Source of the DNA: Aeromicrobium tamlense
GTDB lineage: Bacteria > Actinomycetota > Actinomycetes > Propionibacteriales > Nocardioidaceae
Length of the DNA stretch: 64,000 nt
Direction of reading: 5' to 3'
Assembly (NCBI RefSeq): GCF_013408555.1
Contig: NZ_JACBZN010000001.1
Span: forward strand, 1,364,001 to 1,428,000
Part shown: one piece after another, positions 37,247-46,279 of the stretch
Layout of the letters: every line of letters starts with the position of its first letter
Numbering within the stretch: position 1 is the first letter of the stretch
The notes under the pieces: generated by a model
What the model was told of the DNA's origin: nothing
The model's database searches: none
Seen by the model: only the letters and a program-made list of their open reading frames with translations
Made by a program: the position numbers and the translations under genes

Positions 37247-38497
37247 ATGAAGCTCCGCAAGTTCGCGGCGAGCGCGGCCGTGGCCGGACTCGCCCTCAGC
37301 GCGCTCGCCGCGTGCGGGAGCGGCGACGACGAGGGGTCGTCCGACTCCGGGTCCGACACCATCACGCTCTGGCTCGCCGGCAAGGAGGACACCCCGAAGG
37401 AGGCGTCCGACTGGCTCGAGAAGGAGTTCGCCGCCGAGCACGACGGCAAGACCCTCAAGATCGAGCGCATCGACTGGGGCGAGCTGCTGACCCGCCTCAA
37501 CACCGCGCTGCCGAGCGACAAGTCGCCCGACGTCGTGGAGATCGGCAACACCCAGGCCGCCTCGTTCACCAGCATCGGCGCGTTCACCGACCTCACCGAC
37601 AAGGCCGACGAGCTCGGCTCGATGGGTCCGGAGTCGTTCGTCGAGGCCGGCACGTGGGACGACAAGCTCTACGCCGTGCCGTACTACTGGGGCTCGCGCT
37701 ACGTCTTCTACAGCAAGAAGGCCCTCAAGGACGCCGGACTGGAGCCGCCGAAGACACTCGCCGACTTCAGCACCGCCGCCGCGAAGCTGAAGACCGAGGG
37801 CGGCGACAAGTACAGCGGCTTCTGGCTGCCCGGCCAGGACTGGCGCAACGGCATCAGCTGGGTCTTCGCGCACGGCGGCGACATCGCCGTCCAGGAGGGC
37901 GACCAGTGGGTCGGCAAGCTGTCCTCTGCCGAGTCGGTGAAGGGACTCGAGCAGTGGCAGCAGCTGGCCCAGGACGCCACGACGGCGCCGAAGGACGGCA
38001 AGGACGAGGAGGCCTGGACCCCGTTCAACAACGGCGAGGCCGCGATGTTCATGGCGCCCAGCTGGGCCCGCTGGTCGGTGGCCGAGGACAAGGCCGAGGA
38101 CCTCGGCGCGTTCGCGCTGCCGGGCGTCGACGGCGACGCGGCCCCGGTCTTTGCCGGCGGCTCGAACATCGCCGTGTCGGCCAAGTCGAAGAACCAGGAC
38201 CTGGCCTTCGACGTGCTCAAGCTGATCTACAGCGACGACTACCAGCAGCTGCTCGCCAAGAACGGCCTCGGCCCGGCGAACGACGAGTTCACGTCCCTCA
38301 TGGGCGACGACGAGTTCGCCACCGCGGCCGTCGAGGCGGCCAGCAACTCCAAGCTCACGCCGACCTCGCCCAACTGGGCCGCGGTCGAGACGTCGAGCGT
38401 GATGGAGGAGTTCTTCGGGGCCATCGCGAGCGGCGAGGACGTCGCCACCGTCGCGAAGGCCACGGACGCCAAGCTCGAGGCCGAGCTCAACAAGTGA
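37247..38497 (+). CDS. ABC sugar-binding lipoprotein (aminosugar uptake)
   Basis: A 416-residue family 1 extracellular solute-binding protein. The signal peptide MKLRKFAASAAVAGLALSAL ends in the lipobox A-L-A-A-C with Cys23, followed by a Gly/Ser/Asp linker. The mature part has the usual sugar-binding pattern: ITLWLAGKED, DWGELLTRLNTALPS, PDVVEIGNTQ, the aromatic-rich LYAVPYYWGSRYVFY and NNGEAAMFMAPSW. A GGGAGG ribosome-binding site precedes ATG 37247. Downstream permeases, hexosaminidase and nagB imply GlcNAc, chitobiose or a related muropeptide sugar as ligand (inference). Confidence 0.92.
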   Translation: MKLRKFAASAAVAGLALSALAACGSGDDEGSSDSGSDTITLWLAGKEDTPKEASDWLEKEFAAEHDGKTLKIERIDWGELLTRLNTALPSDKSPDVVEIGNTQAASFTSIGAFTDLTDKADELGSMGPESFVEAGTWDDKLYAVPYYWGSRYVFYSKKALKDAGLEPPKTLADFSTAAAKLKTEGGDKYSGFWLPGQDWRNGISWVFAHGGDIAVQEGDQWVGKLSSAESVKGLEQWQQLAQDATTAPKDGKDEEAWTPFNNGEAAMFMAPSWARWSVAEDKAEDLGAFALPGVDGDAAPVFAGGSNIAVSAKSKNQDLAFDVLKLIYSDDYQQLLAKNGLGPANDEFTSLMGDDEFATAAVEAASNSKLTPTSPNWAAVETSSVMEEFFGAIASGEDVATVAKATDAKLEAELNK

Positions 38498-38518
38498 CGC
38501 CTCGACACTGAAGGAGCC

Positions 38519-38550
38519 GGTGGGGCCCGGTCGATCGGCCGGGCCCCACC
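38519..38550 (+). other. Intercistronic mRNA hairpin
   Basis: A 12-bp perfect stem (GGTGGGGCCCGG / CCGGGCCCCACC) with an 8-nt loop lies between the binding-protein gene and the permeases. No T-tract follows and the operon continues with a good ribosome-binding site. A role in stabilising the upstream mRNA, so that binding protein exceeds permease, is more likely than full termination. Confidence 0.6.
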
Positions 38551-38589
38551 GCCTGCCACGAACACACTGCGCAGGGGAGGGAGGGAACG

Positions 38590-39489
38590 ATGAGCACACA
38601 GACGATGACCCGTCGGGTCGGACCGTACGCACTGCTGGTGCCGTCGCTGGTGATCCTCGCGATCGCCATGGGATATCCGCTCGTGCGCCAGGTCGTGATG
38701 TCGTTCCAGGAGTACGGCCGGGCCCAGCAGTTCGGCCAGCCGGCGCCCTTCGTGGGCCTGGACAACTACGTCGACCTGTTCACCGACGCCCAGATGTGGG
38801 CGGTGGTCGGCCGGTCGCTGGCCTTCTGCGCGGTCAACGTGGCCGTCACGATGCTGCTCGGCATCGCGATCGCCCTGCTGCTGCGACGCGTGTCCCGCGG
38901 CCCCCGGCTGACGCTCCAGATCGCGATGCTGCTCGCGTGGGCGATGCCGGTGATCGCCGCGATGACCTCGTGGCAGTGGCTCTTCGACACCCGGTACGGC
39001 GTCATCAACTGGACACTCGTCAAGCTGGGCTTCGAGTCCTTCGACGGCCACAACTGGCTGACCAACCCGTGGTCGTTCTACTTCGTCGCCACCGTGATCG
39101 TCGTGTGGATGAGCGTGCCGTTCGTGATGTTCACCGTCTACGCGGCACTGACCCAGGTGTCGGAGGACGCCCTCGAGGCCGGCGAGCTCGACGGCGCCAG
39201 CCCGTGGCAGCGCTTCCGGCACATCGTCTACCCGACGATCCGCCCCGTCCTGACGATCACGCTGCTGCTGCAGGTCGTGTGGGACCTGCGCGTGTTCGCC
39301 CAGATCTACTACCTGCAGGGCGTCGGCGGCACCCCGAGCAAGACCCATCTGCTCGGCACGTACATCTACACGCTCGGCATCGGCCAGAGCGACTACGGCA
39401 TGGCGTCCGCCCTGGCGATGTTCGTGCTGGTGCTGACGCTCGTCCTGACCGCCGGCTACGTCCGCGCCCTGCTGAGGGAGTCCCGATGA
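38590..39489 (+). CDS. ABC sugar permease, MalF-type
   Basis: A 299-residue inner-membrane permease with six hydrophobic segments (first at about 14-35). The cytoplasmic EAA loop is EAGELDGASPWQRFRHIVYP near 199-218, which docks on the ATPase. ATG 38590 has GGGAGGGAGGG shortly upstream. It pairs with the next permease (ATGA overlap) and the lipoprotein binding protein to form a carbohydrate uptake type 1 importer. Confidence 0.93.
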   Translation: MSTQTMTRRVGPYALLVPSLVILAIAMGYPLVRQVVMSFQEYGRAQQFGQPAPFVGLDNYVDLFTDAQMWAVVGRSLAFCAVNVAVTMLLGIAIALLLRRVSRGPRLTLQIAMLLAWAMPVIAAMTSWQWLFDTRYGVINWTLVKLGFESFDGHNWLTNPWSFYFVATVIVVWMSVPFVMFTVYAALTQVSEDALEAGELDGASPWQRFRHIVYPTIRPVLTITLLLQVVWDLRVFAQIYYLQGVGGTPSKTHLLGTYIYTLGIGQSDYGMASALAMFVLVLTLVLTAGYVRALLRESR

Positions 39490-40313
39490 GCCGCACCCTG
39501 AGCCGACGCCTGTGGGGCGCCCTGGCGATCGTGATCGCGGTCGTGTGGGTGTTCCCCGTCTACTGGATCCTCAACAGCGCGTTCCAGCCGGCCGACCGGC
39601 TGCGCTCCCCCGAGCCCGCGTGGTTCCCGCGCGACCTCACCGGCTCGGGCTTCGCCCGAGTCTTCGACGACGCGTTCCTCGACTCGTTCAAGCTCAGCAT
39701 CACGGTCACGCTGCTCGCCGTCGTCTGCGCCGGACTGTGTGCGTTCCTGGGCGCCGTCGCGATCTCGCGCTTCCGCTTCCGCGGGCGCGTCCAGTTCATC
39801 CTCGTCGTGCTGGCAATCCAGATGATCCCGCCCGAGGCGCTGTTCATCAGCCAGTACAAGATGCTCGGCGACGCCGGGCTCTACAACACCGTCGGCGGTC
39901 TCGGGCTGCTCTACGTCGCGATGATCCTGCCGTTCACGATCTGGATGCTGCGCGGCTTCGCCGACGGCGTCCCGATCGATCTCGAGGAGGCGGCGATGGT
40001 GGACGGCTGCAGCCGCACCCGCGCGTTCTTCACGATCACCTTCCCGCTGCTGGCTCCCGGCCTGGTCGCCGCCAGCGTGTACGGCTTCCTCCAGGCGTGG
40101 AACGAGTTCACCCTCGCGGTGGTCGTGATGGATCCGTCCAACCGCACGCTGCCGCTGTGGCTGCGCGGGCTGTCCGACGTCTCGAACGAGGCCATCGACT
40201 GGCCCGGCGTCATGGCCGGCGCGACGATGGTCGCCGTCCCGGTGATCGTCTTCTTCATGATCGTGCAGGGCCGGATGACGTCCGGCCTCGTCTCGGGGGC
40301 GGTGAAGGGATGA
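39486..40313 (+). CDS. ABC sugar permease, MalG-type
   Basis: A 275-residue permease with six membrane segments and the EAA loop EEAAMVDGCSRTRAFFTITF near 160-179. It begins M-S-R-T-L-S-R-R-L-W and has the MalG-like F-P-V-Y-W-I-L-N-S-A-F near 23. It overlaps the previous permease and the following hexosaminidase gene by 4 nt each. It forms the second half of the sugar importer channel. Confidence 0.93.
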   Translation: MSRTLSRRLWGALAIVIAVVWVFPVYWILNSAFQPADRLRSPEPAWFPRDLTGSGFARVFDDAFLDSFKLSITVTLLAVVCAGLCAFLGAVAISRFRFRGRVQFILVVLAIQMIPPEALFISQYKMLGDAGLYNTVGGLGLLYVAMILPFTIWMLRGFADGVPIDLEEAAMVDGCSRTRAFFTITFPLLAPGLVAASVYGFLQAWNEFTLAVVVMDPSNRTLPLWLRGLSDVSNEAIDWPGVMAGATMVAVPVIVFFMIVQGRMTSGLVSGAVKG

Positions 40314-41755
40314 GCGGCTCCGTGCGCGCCGACGCCCACGGCGTGATGCTGGCGGCCTTCCACGGGCCCGACGTGCCCGCGTGGCTCGGTCCGGCGTTCG
40401 AGGGCGGCCTGGCGGGGATCTGCCTCTACGGGGACAACCTGCCGGCCGACGGCGACGTCCGGCCGGTCGCGCGCGCCGTCGCGGCGCTCGATCCGACGCG
40501 GGTCCTGGCGCTCGACGAGGAGGGTGGCGACGTCACGCGGCTGCACATGGCCGACGGCAGCCCCCACCCGGGCAACGCGGCGCTCGGCGTCGTGGACGAC
40601 GTCCAGCTCACGCGCACGATCGCCGCCGGCATCGGGGCGGAGCTCCGCGAGGCGGGCGTGTGGCTCGACCTCGCGCCGTGCGCCGACGCGAACAGCAACC
40701 CGGCCAACCCCGTCATCGGGACGCGCAGCTTCGGCGCCGACCCGGGCCTCGTGGCCCGCCACGTCGCCGCGTTCGTCGAGGGCCTCGCCTCGGTGGGCGT
40801 CGCGGCCAGCGTGAAGCACTTCCCCGGCCACGGCGACACGAGCGCCGACTCCCACCTCACGCTCCCCCGCGTCGACGCGTCCGCCGAGGTCCTGCACGAG
40901 CGTGAGCTGGTGCCGTTCCGCGCGGCGATCGCCGCGGGTGCCGCCTCGATCATGACCTCGCACGTCGTGCTGGCCGCGTTCGACCCGGACCGACCCGCCA
41001 CGCTGAGCTCGGCTGTCCTCACCGGACTGCTGCGCGAGGAACTCGGCTACGACGGCGTGATCGTCAGCGATGCCCTCGACATGGCGGGCGCGAGCGGCAC
41101 GCTGGGACTCGGTGGCGCCGCGGTCGCGTCCTTGGCGGCCGGTGCCGACCTGCTGTGCCTCGGACCGGAGGCGTCCGCGGAGCCCCGTGCGCTCGCGGAG
41201 GCCGTCGACGCGGTCGTCGCCGCCGTCGAGTCCGGAACGCTGGACCGCGGGAGACTCCGCGACGCGGCCGCCCGGGTCGAGCGGCTGCGCGCCACGTGGT
41301 CGGAGCGGCCTCCCGTCGAGGCGGGCGCCGTCGAGGCCGGTCGCGTGGCCGCCGAGAAGGTCGCGTCCGAGGTCGTGTCGCGGCTCGGCGTGGCTCCCCT
41401 GCACGGCCGCGCCACCGTGGTGCGCATCGACACCGGCACCAACCCGGCGGTCGGCTGGACCGACTGGGGCCGCCTCGACGTGGACGCCGAGGTGGTCGAC
41501 CTGACCGCGCGCGACCTCGACGGTGTCGGGCCCTTCGGCGGCGAGGTCCTCGTGGTCACCCGTCGCGCCACGGCTCATCCCGACGTCTGGGCGTGGGTAG
41601 CGCAGCAGCTCGAGGCGAACCCCCAGGCCCGTCTCGTCGAGCTGGCGTGGCCCGACCCGCGACTGGCCGGACGCCCCGACGTCGTGTGCACGATGGGCTC
41701 GTCCGCCGCCCTGCTGGCCGCCCTGTCGCGGGCGCTGAGGGGTGAGGTCTCGTGA
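40310..41755 (+). CDS. nagZ: Cytoplasmic GH3 beta-N-acetylhexosaminidase (NagZ-like)
   Basis: A 481-residue glycoside hydrolase family 3 enzyme without a signal peptide, so it acts on imported sugars. The hexosaminidase signature KHFPGHGDTSADSH near 164-177 carries the catalytic Asp-His pair of the GH3 GlcNAc-processing group. The nucleophile is Asp in VIVSDALDMAGA near 253. A C-terminal alpha/beta sandwich domain (about 340-481) follows the barrel. Some GH3 members with this Asp-His pair act as phosphorylases, so either GlcNAc or GlcNAc-1-phosphate could be the product. It overlaps both neighbours by 4 nt. Confidence 0.88.
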   Translation: MSGSVRADAHGVMLAAFHGPDVPAWLGPAFEGGLAGICLYGDNLPADGDVRPVARAVAALDPTRVLALDEEGGDVTRLHMADGSPHPGNAALGVVDDVQLTRTIAAGIGAELREAGVWLDLAPCADANSNPANPVIGTRSFGADPGLVARHVAAFVEGLASVGVAASVKHFPGHGDTSADSHLTLPRVDASAEVLHERELVPFRAAIAAGAASIMTSHVVLAAFDPDRPATLSSAVLTGLLREELGYDGVIVSDALDMAGASGTLGLGGAAVASLAAGADLLCLGPEASAEPRALAEAVDAVVAAVESGTLDRGRLRDAAARVERLRATWSERPPVEAGAVEAGRVAAEKVASEVVSRLGVAPLHGRATVVRIDTGTNPAVGWTDWGRLDVDAEVVDLTARDLDGVGPFGGEVLVVTRRATAHPDVWAWVAQQLEANPQARLVELAWPDPRLAGRPDVVCTMGSSAALLAALSRALRGEVS

Positions 41756-42672
41756 CCCCGATCCTCGTGGGCCTCGACATCGGCGGCACGTCCGTCAAGG
41801 CCGTGGCGGTCTCCCCCGGCGACCCCACCGGGCCCGCCCTGGCCGAGGTGCGTCACCGCACCGAGCCCGGCGAGTCGGGCATCCGCGCCGGGATCACCGC
41901 CGCCGTGCACTCCCTCGCGGCCGAGGTCGGACCCGACGCCGAGGTGGCCGGCATCGGCGTCGGCATCCCGGGGTTCGTCAGCCGGGGCGCCGTCTCGCAC
42001 GCCGTGAACCTCGGCCTCGGCGCCGAGCCGCTCGACCTGCTCCCGACCCTGCGCTCGCTCACGTCCGGCCCGGTGGGGGTCGAGAACGACGTCAACACCG
42101 CCGCGCTCGGCGCGGGCGGCTGGGTGGCGCGGCACGACCCCGGCGTCGACGACTACGCCTTGCTGAACATCGGCACCGGCCTGGCCGCGGGACTCGTCCT
42201 CGACGGCCGGCTACGCGCCGGTGCCACCGGGATGGCCGGCGAGATCGGCCACCTGGTCTTCGACCGCAGCGGTCCGACCTGCCCGTGCGGCCAGACGGGC
42301 TGTCTCGAGCTCTACGCCTCCGGCAGCGGGATGCGGCGCACGTGGAGTGGCACCGCGCGCCAGCTCCTCGACGCCGCGGCGGCGGGCGACCCCGTCGCCG
42401 TCCGCACGGCCGCCGACCTCACCGCCGGCATCGCGCACGCGATCACGCTGCTGGCCTACGCGCCTGACGTCGCCCTGATCCTCGTCACGGGTGGGGTCGT
42501 CTCGCGCAACCCCGCGCTGCGCCGGGCCGTGACTGCCCGACTCGACCACGACGACCACACGGTGGTCGGCCGCGCCGTCCCGGTCGGCGACCGCGTGCGC
42601 TGGCTGCCCGAGGACGTCGCCGTCGGCACCCGCGGCGCCGCCCTCCTCGTCGCCGAGGGGGTGCGGGTCTGA
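41752..42672 (+). CDS. ROK-family sugar kinase, probable N-acetylglucosamine kinase
   Basis: A 306-residue ROK kinase. The phosphate loop LVGLDIGGTSVKAVAV is at about 5-20, the catalytic Asp in VENDVNTAALG near 107, GEIGHLVFD near 163, and the ROK zinc motif CPCGQTGCLE near 176. Unlike the ROK repressor of this operon it lacks a DNA-binding domain and keeps the Gly-Gly-Thr loop. It lies between a hexosaminidase and nagB, so GlcNAc is the most plausible substrate, giving GlcNAc-6-phosphate for NagA (inference). It starts at GTG 41752 with a GTGA overlap. Confidence 0.86.
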   Translation: MTPILVGLDIGGTSVKAVAVSPGDPTGPALAEVRHRTEPGESGIRAGITAAVHSLAAEVGPDAEVAGIGVGIPGFVSRGAVSHAVNLGLGAEPLDLLPTLRSLTSGPVGVENDVNTAALGAGGWVARHDPGVDDYALLNIGTGLAAGLVLDGRLRAGATGMAGEIGHLVFDRSGPTCPCGQTGCLELYASGSGMRRTWSGTARQLLDAAAAGDPVAVRTAADLTAGIAHAITLLAYAPDVALILVTGGVVSRNPALRRAVTARLDHDDHTVVGRAVPVGDRVRWLPEDVAVGTRGAALLVAEGVRV

Positions 42673-43430
42673 TGGAGGTCGTCATCACGTCCAGCCCGGG
42701 CGAGGTCGCGGCGGACGCGATCTCCGGGCACGTGCACCCCGGCGCGGTGCTGGGGCTGGCCACGGGCTCGTCGCCGCTGCCGGTCTACGAGGAGCTGCTG
42801 CGCCGGCGCGACGCGGGCACCCTGTCGTTCGACGGCGTGCGTGCGTTCACCCTGGACGAGTACCTCGGCCTGCCGCGGTCGCACCCGCAGAGCTACCACT
42901 CGGTGATCCGCCGCGACTTCACCGACCGCGCGGGGATCGAGGTCGACGGACCCGACGGCGAGGCCAAGGACGTCCCCGCCGAGGCGGCACGGTACGAGGC
43001 CGCCATCGCGGCCGCCGGCGGCATCGACGTCCAGCTGCTCGGCATCGGCACGGACGGCCACATCGGCTTCAACGAGCCCGGCTCGTCGCTCGCGTCGCGC
43101 ACCCGCACCAAGACACTCACGCCGCAGACCCGGCAGGACAACGCGCGCTTCTTCGACTCGGTCGAGGAGGTGCCAGTCCACGTGCTGACGCAGGGCCTCG
43201 GCACGATCCTCGACGCGCGCCACGTCGTCCTCGTGGCGACCGGAGCGACCAAGGCAGCAGCCGTCGCGGCCGCGGTGGAGGGCCCCGTGAGCGCGTTCTG
43301 CCCCGCCTCGGTGCTCCAGCTGCACCCGCACGTGACGTTCGTCGTCGACCCCGACGCGGCGTCCGAGCTGCGGCTCCTCGACTACTACCGCTTCACGGTC
43401 GCCCACAAGCCGGACTGGCAGCCGTGGTGA
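42672..43430 (+). CDS. nagB: Glucosamine-6-phosphate deaminase
   Basis: A 252-residue aldose-ketose isomerase/deaminase converting glucosamine-6-phosphate to fructose-6-phosphate and ammonia. The phosphate-binding loop LGLATGSSPLPVY is near 28-40, the catalytic Asp in FTLDEYLGL near 60, and GIGTDGHIGFNEPGSSL near 123-139 holds the catalytic His and Glu. It ends at the core domain and so lacks the longer allosteric C-terminus of E. coli NagB. ATG 42672 shares its A with the kinase stop (TGATG). Confidence 0.94.
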   Translation: MEVVITSSPGEVAADAISGHVHPGAVLGLATGSSPLPVYEELLRRRDAGTLSFDGVRAFTLDEYLGLPRSHPQSYHSVIRRDFTDRAGIEVDGPDGEAKDVPAEAARYEAAIAAAGGIDVQLLGIGTDGHIGFNEPGSSLASRTRTKTLTPQTRQDNARFFDSVEEVPVHVLTQGLGTILDARHVVLVATGATKAAAVAAAVEGPVSAFCPASVLQLHPHVTFVVDPDAASELRLLDYYRFTVAHKPDWQPW

Positions 43431-43458
43431 CCATGACCCCGACGAAGGGAGCAGCACC

Positions 43459-44523
<1,065 letters not shown>

Positions 44524-44524
44524 T

Positions 44525-44562
44525 TTGACAACCGTTCTCACTCTTCTTGAGAATGGTTGTCA
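44525..44562 (+). promoter_or_regulatory. znuA promoter overlapped by two Zur boxes
   Basis: TTGACA (44525-44530) and GAGAAT (44549-44554) are spaced 18 bp apart, and the latter ends 7 nt before ATG 44562, predicting a leaderless mRNA. Two 15-mers fit TGANAANNNTTNTCA: box 1 at 44526-44540 (TGACAACCGTTCTCA) overlaps the -35, and box 2 at 44548-44562 (TGAGAATGGTTGTCA) covers the -10 and the A of the start codon. They are near-inverted copies of each other with centres 22 bp apart, two helical turns. Zinc-loaded Zur bound here would block transcription fully. Confidence 0.78.
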
Positions 44563-45497
44563 TGAAGCTGCTTGCCGGTGCCGCCTGCACCGCCCTCCTC
44601 GCCGGAACCCTCGTCGCGTGCGCCGGGTCGGGTGACGACGACGGTCGCACCTCGGTCGTCGCGTCGTTCTACCCCGCCGCGTTCCTCGCCGAGCGCATCG
44701 GCGGCGAGAGCGTCTCCGTCGAGACCCTGACCTCCCCCGGCGCCGAGGCCCACGACCTCGAGCTCACCGCCAAGCAGGTGGTCGACGTCAACGAGGCCGA
44801 CGTCGTCGTCTACCTCACCCACTTCCAGGAGGCCGTCGACCACGCCGTCGAGGACGCCGACCGCGACTCGGCCACCACGGTCGACCTGGCCGCCGGCGTC
44901 GAGGAGATCGCCGACGAGGAAGGTCACGACCACGACCACGACGAGGACCACGAGGGGCACGACCACGACCACGGCGGCATCGATCCGCACGTGTGGCTCG
45001 ACCCGGCGAACATGGTGACCGCCGCCGAGGGCGTGCGCGACGCGCTGGTCGAGGCCGACCCCGACCAGGCCTCCACCTTCGAGACGAACGCCGATGAGCT
45101 GATCGCCGAGCTCGAGGCGCTCGACGCCGACTTCACGAAGGGCCTCGCCTCGTGCGAGCGCACCGAGTTCGTCACGTCGCACGCGGCGTTCGGCCACCTC
45201 GCCCACGCGTACGACCTCACGCAGGTGCCGATCAGCGGCATCGACCCGCAGTCCGAGCCCACCACGGCGGCGCTCGCGGAGATCACCGAGCAGGTCAAGG
45301 AGCACGGTCTGACGACCGTGTTCACCGAGCGACTGGCGTCGTCGGCGCTCGCCGAGACGGTCGCCCGCGAGACCGGTGCGGCCACCGCCGTGCTCGACCC
45401 GATCGAGGGCCTGTCGGACGAGACGGCCGACGAGGACTACGTTTCCCTCATGAGGCAGAACCTCGAGGCACTGGTGAAGGCGAACGGCTGCCAGTGA
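44562..45497 (+). CDS. znuA: Zinc ABC transporter substrate-binding lipoprotein
   Basis: A 311-residue metal-binding lipoprotein. The signal peptide MKLLAGAACTALLAGTLVAC ends in a lipobox with Cys20. Zinc ligands are His in SPGAEAHDLEL, His in DPHVWLDP and His in TSHAAFGHLAHAY, plus a C-terminal acidic ligand region. Between the first two is a long His/Asp-rich loop (about 126-145) typical of zinc rather than manganese binders. ATG 44562 is chosen because it follows the predicted leaderless promoter and gives a normal signal peptide. ATG 44553 would lie inside the -10. It is the first gene of znuA-znuC-znuB-zur. Confidence 0.94.
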   Translation: MKLLAGAACTALLAGTLVACAGSGDDDGRTSVVASFYPAAFLAERIGGESVSVETLTSPGAEAHDLELTAKQVVDVNEADVVVYLTHFQEAVDHAVEDADRDSATTVDLAAGVEEIADEEGHDHDHDEDHEGHDHDHGGIDPHVWLDPANMVTAAEGVRDALVEADPDQASTFETNADELIAELEALDADFTKGLASCERTEFVTSHAAFGHLAHAYDLTQVPISGIDPQSEPTTAALAEITEQVKEHGLTTVFTERLASSALAETVARETGAATAVLDPIEGLSDETADEDYVSLMRQNLEALVKANGCQ

Positions 45498-46279
45498 CCG
45501 ACCCCTCCACCCCCGTCATCGACGCCACGGGCGTCCGGGTCGACCTCGCCGGCACTCAGGTGCTGCGCGGGGTCGACCTGCGAGTCATGCCGGGCGAGTT
45601 CGTGACCATCCTGGGGGCGAACGGCTCGGGCAAGTCCACGCTCGTGCGCGCACTCGTCGGCCTGCTGCCGCACCGCGGCTCGGTCCGGCTCTTCGGCACG
45701 CCCCTCGACCAGTTCCGCGACCACCAGCGCGTCGGCTACATGGCCCAGCGTCCCGAGGTGTTCTCCGGCGTCCCGGCCACCGTGACCGAGGTCGTCGTGA
45801 GCGGCGCGCTGTCGCGCCGGCCGCGCTTCGGCTGGCCGTCGCGCGCCGACCGGGCCGCCGCGGCCGAGCTCATCGAGCGCGTGGGGCTTGCCCACCTCGC
45901 GAAGCGGCCCCTCACCCACCTGTCCGGTGGCCAGCAGCAGCGCGCGCACATCGCTCGCGCCCTGGTCGCCGACCCCGACCTCGTCGTCATGGACGAGCCG
46001 ATGGCCGGCATCGACGCGCACAGCGCGGAGGTCTTCGCCGACCTGCTGGGCGAGCTGGACGAGCGCGGCACCGCGATCGTCATGGTCGCCCACGAGCTCG
46101 GCCCGCTGGCGCCGCTCGTCGACCGCGCGGTGCACCTGGACTCCGGACTCGTCGAGTACGAGGGGCCGGCGCAGGGGCCCGGGACGCACGACCACGCCCA
46201 CGACCACGCGCACAGCAGCGAGCCCGCGGTGACGCGTCCCGTGCCCGCCGAGGGACCGCTCCCGGGAGGCGCCGCATGA
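45494..46279 (+). CDS. znuC: Zinc ABC transporter ATPase with His-rich tail
   Basis: A 261-residue ATPase with Walker A GANGSGKSTLV near 41-51, Q-loop YMAQRPEVF, signature LSGGQQQRAHIA, Walker B LVVMDEPMAGID and H-loop VAHELG. After the ATPase fold, a tail of about 40 residues carries a His/Asp run (GTHDHAHDHAHSS), which could sense or buffer zinc; this is unusual placement, as in many systems the His run is only in ZnuA. GTG 45494 overlaps the znuA stop (GTGA), and ATG of znuB overlaps its own stop. Confidence 0.94.
   Translation: MTDPSTPVIDATGVRVDLAGTQVLRGVDLRVMPGEFVTILGANGSGKSTLVRALVGLLPHRGSVRLFGTPLDQFRDHQRVGYMAQRPEVFSGVPATVTEVVVSGALSRRPRFGWPSRADRAAAAELIERVGLAHLAKRPLTHLSGGQQQRAHIARALVADPDLVVMDEPMAGIDAHSAEVFADLLGELDERGTAIVMVAHELGPLAPLVDRAVHLDSGLVEYEGPAQGPGTHDHAHDHAHSSEPAVTRPVPAEGPLPGGAA

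Noticed and set aside
38519-38550. Hairpin after the solute-binding gene as a rho-independent terminator.
   Set aside because: It has no T-tract, and the operon continues with a strong ribosome-binding site and overlapping genes.
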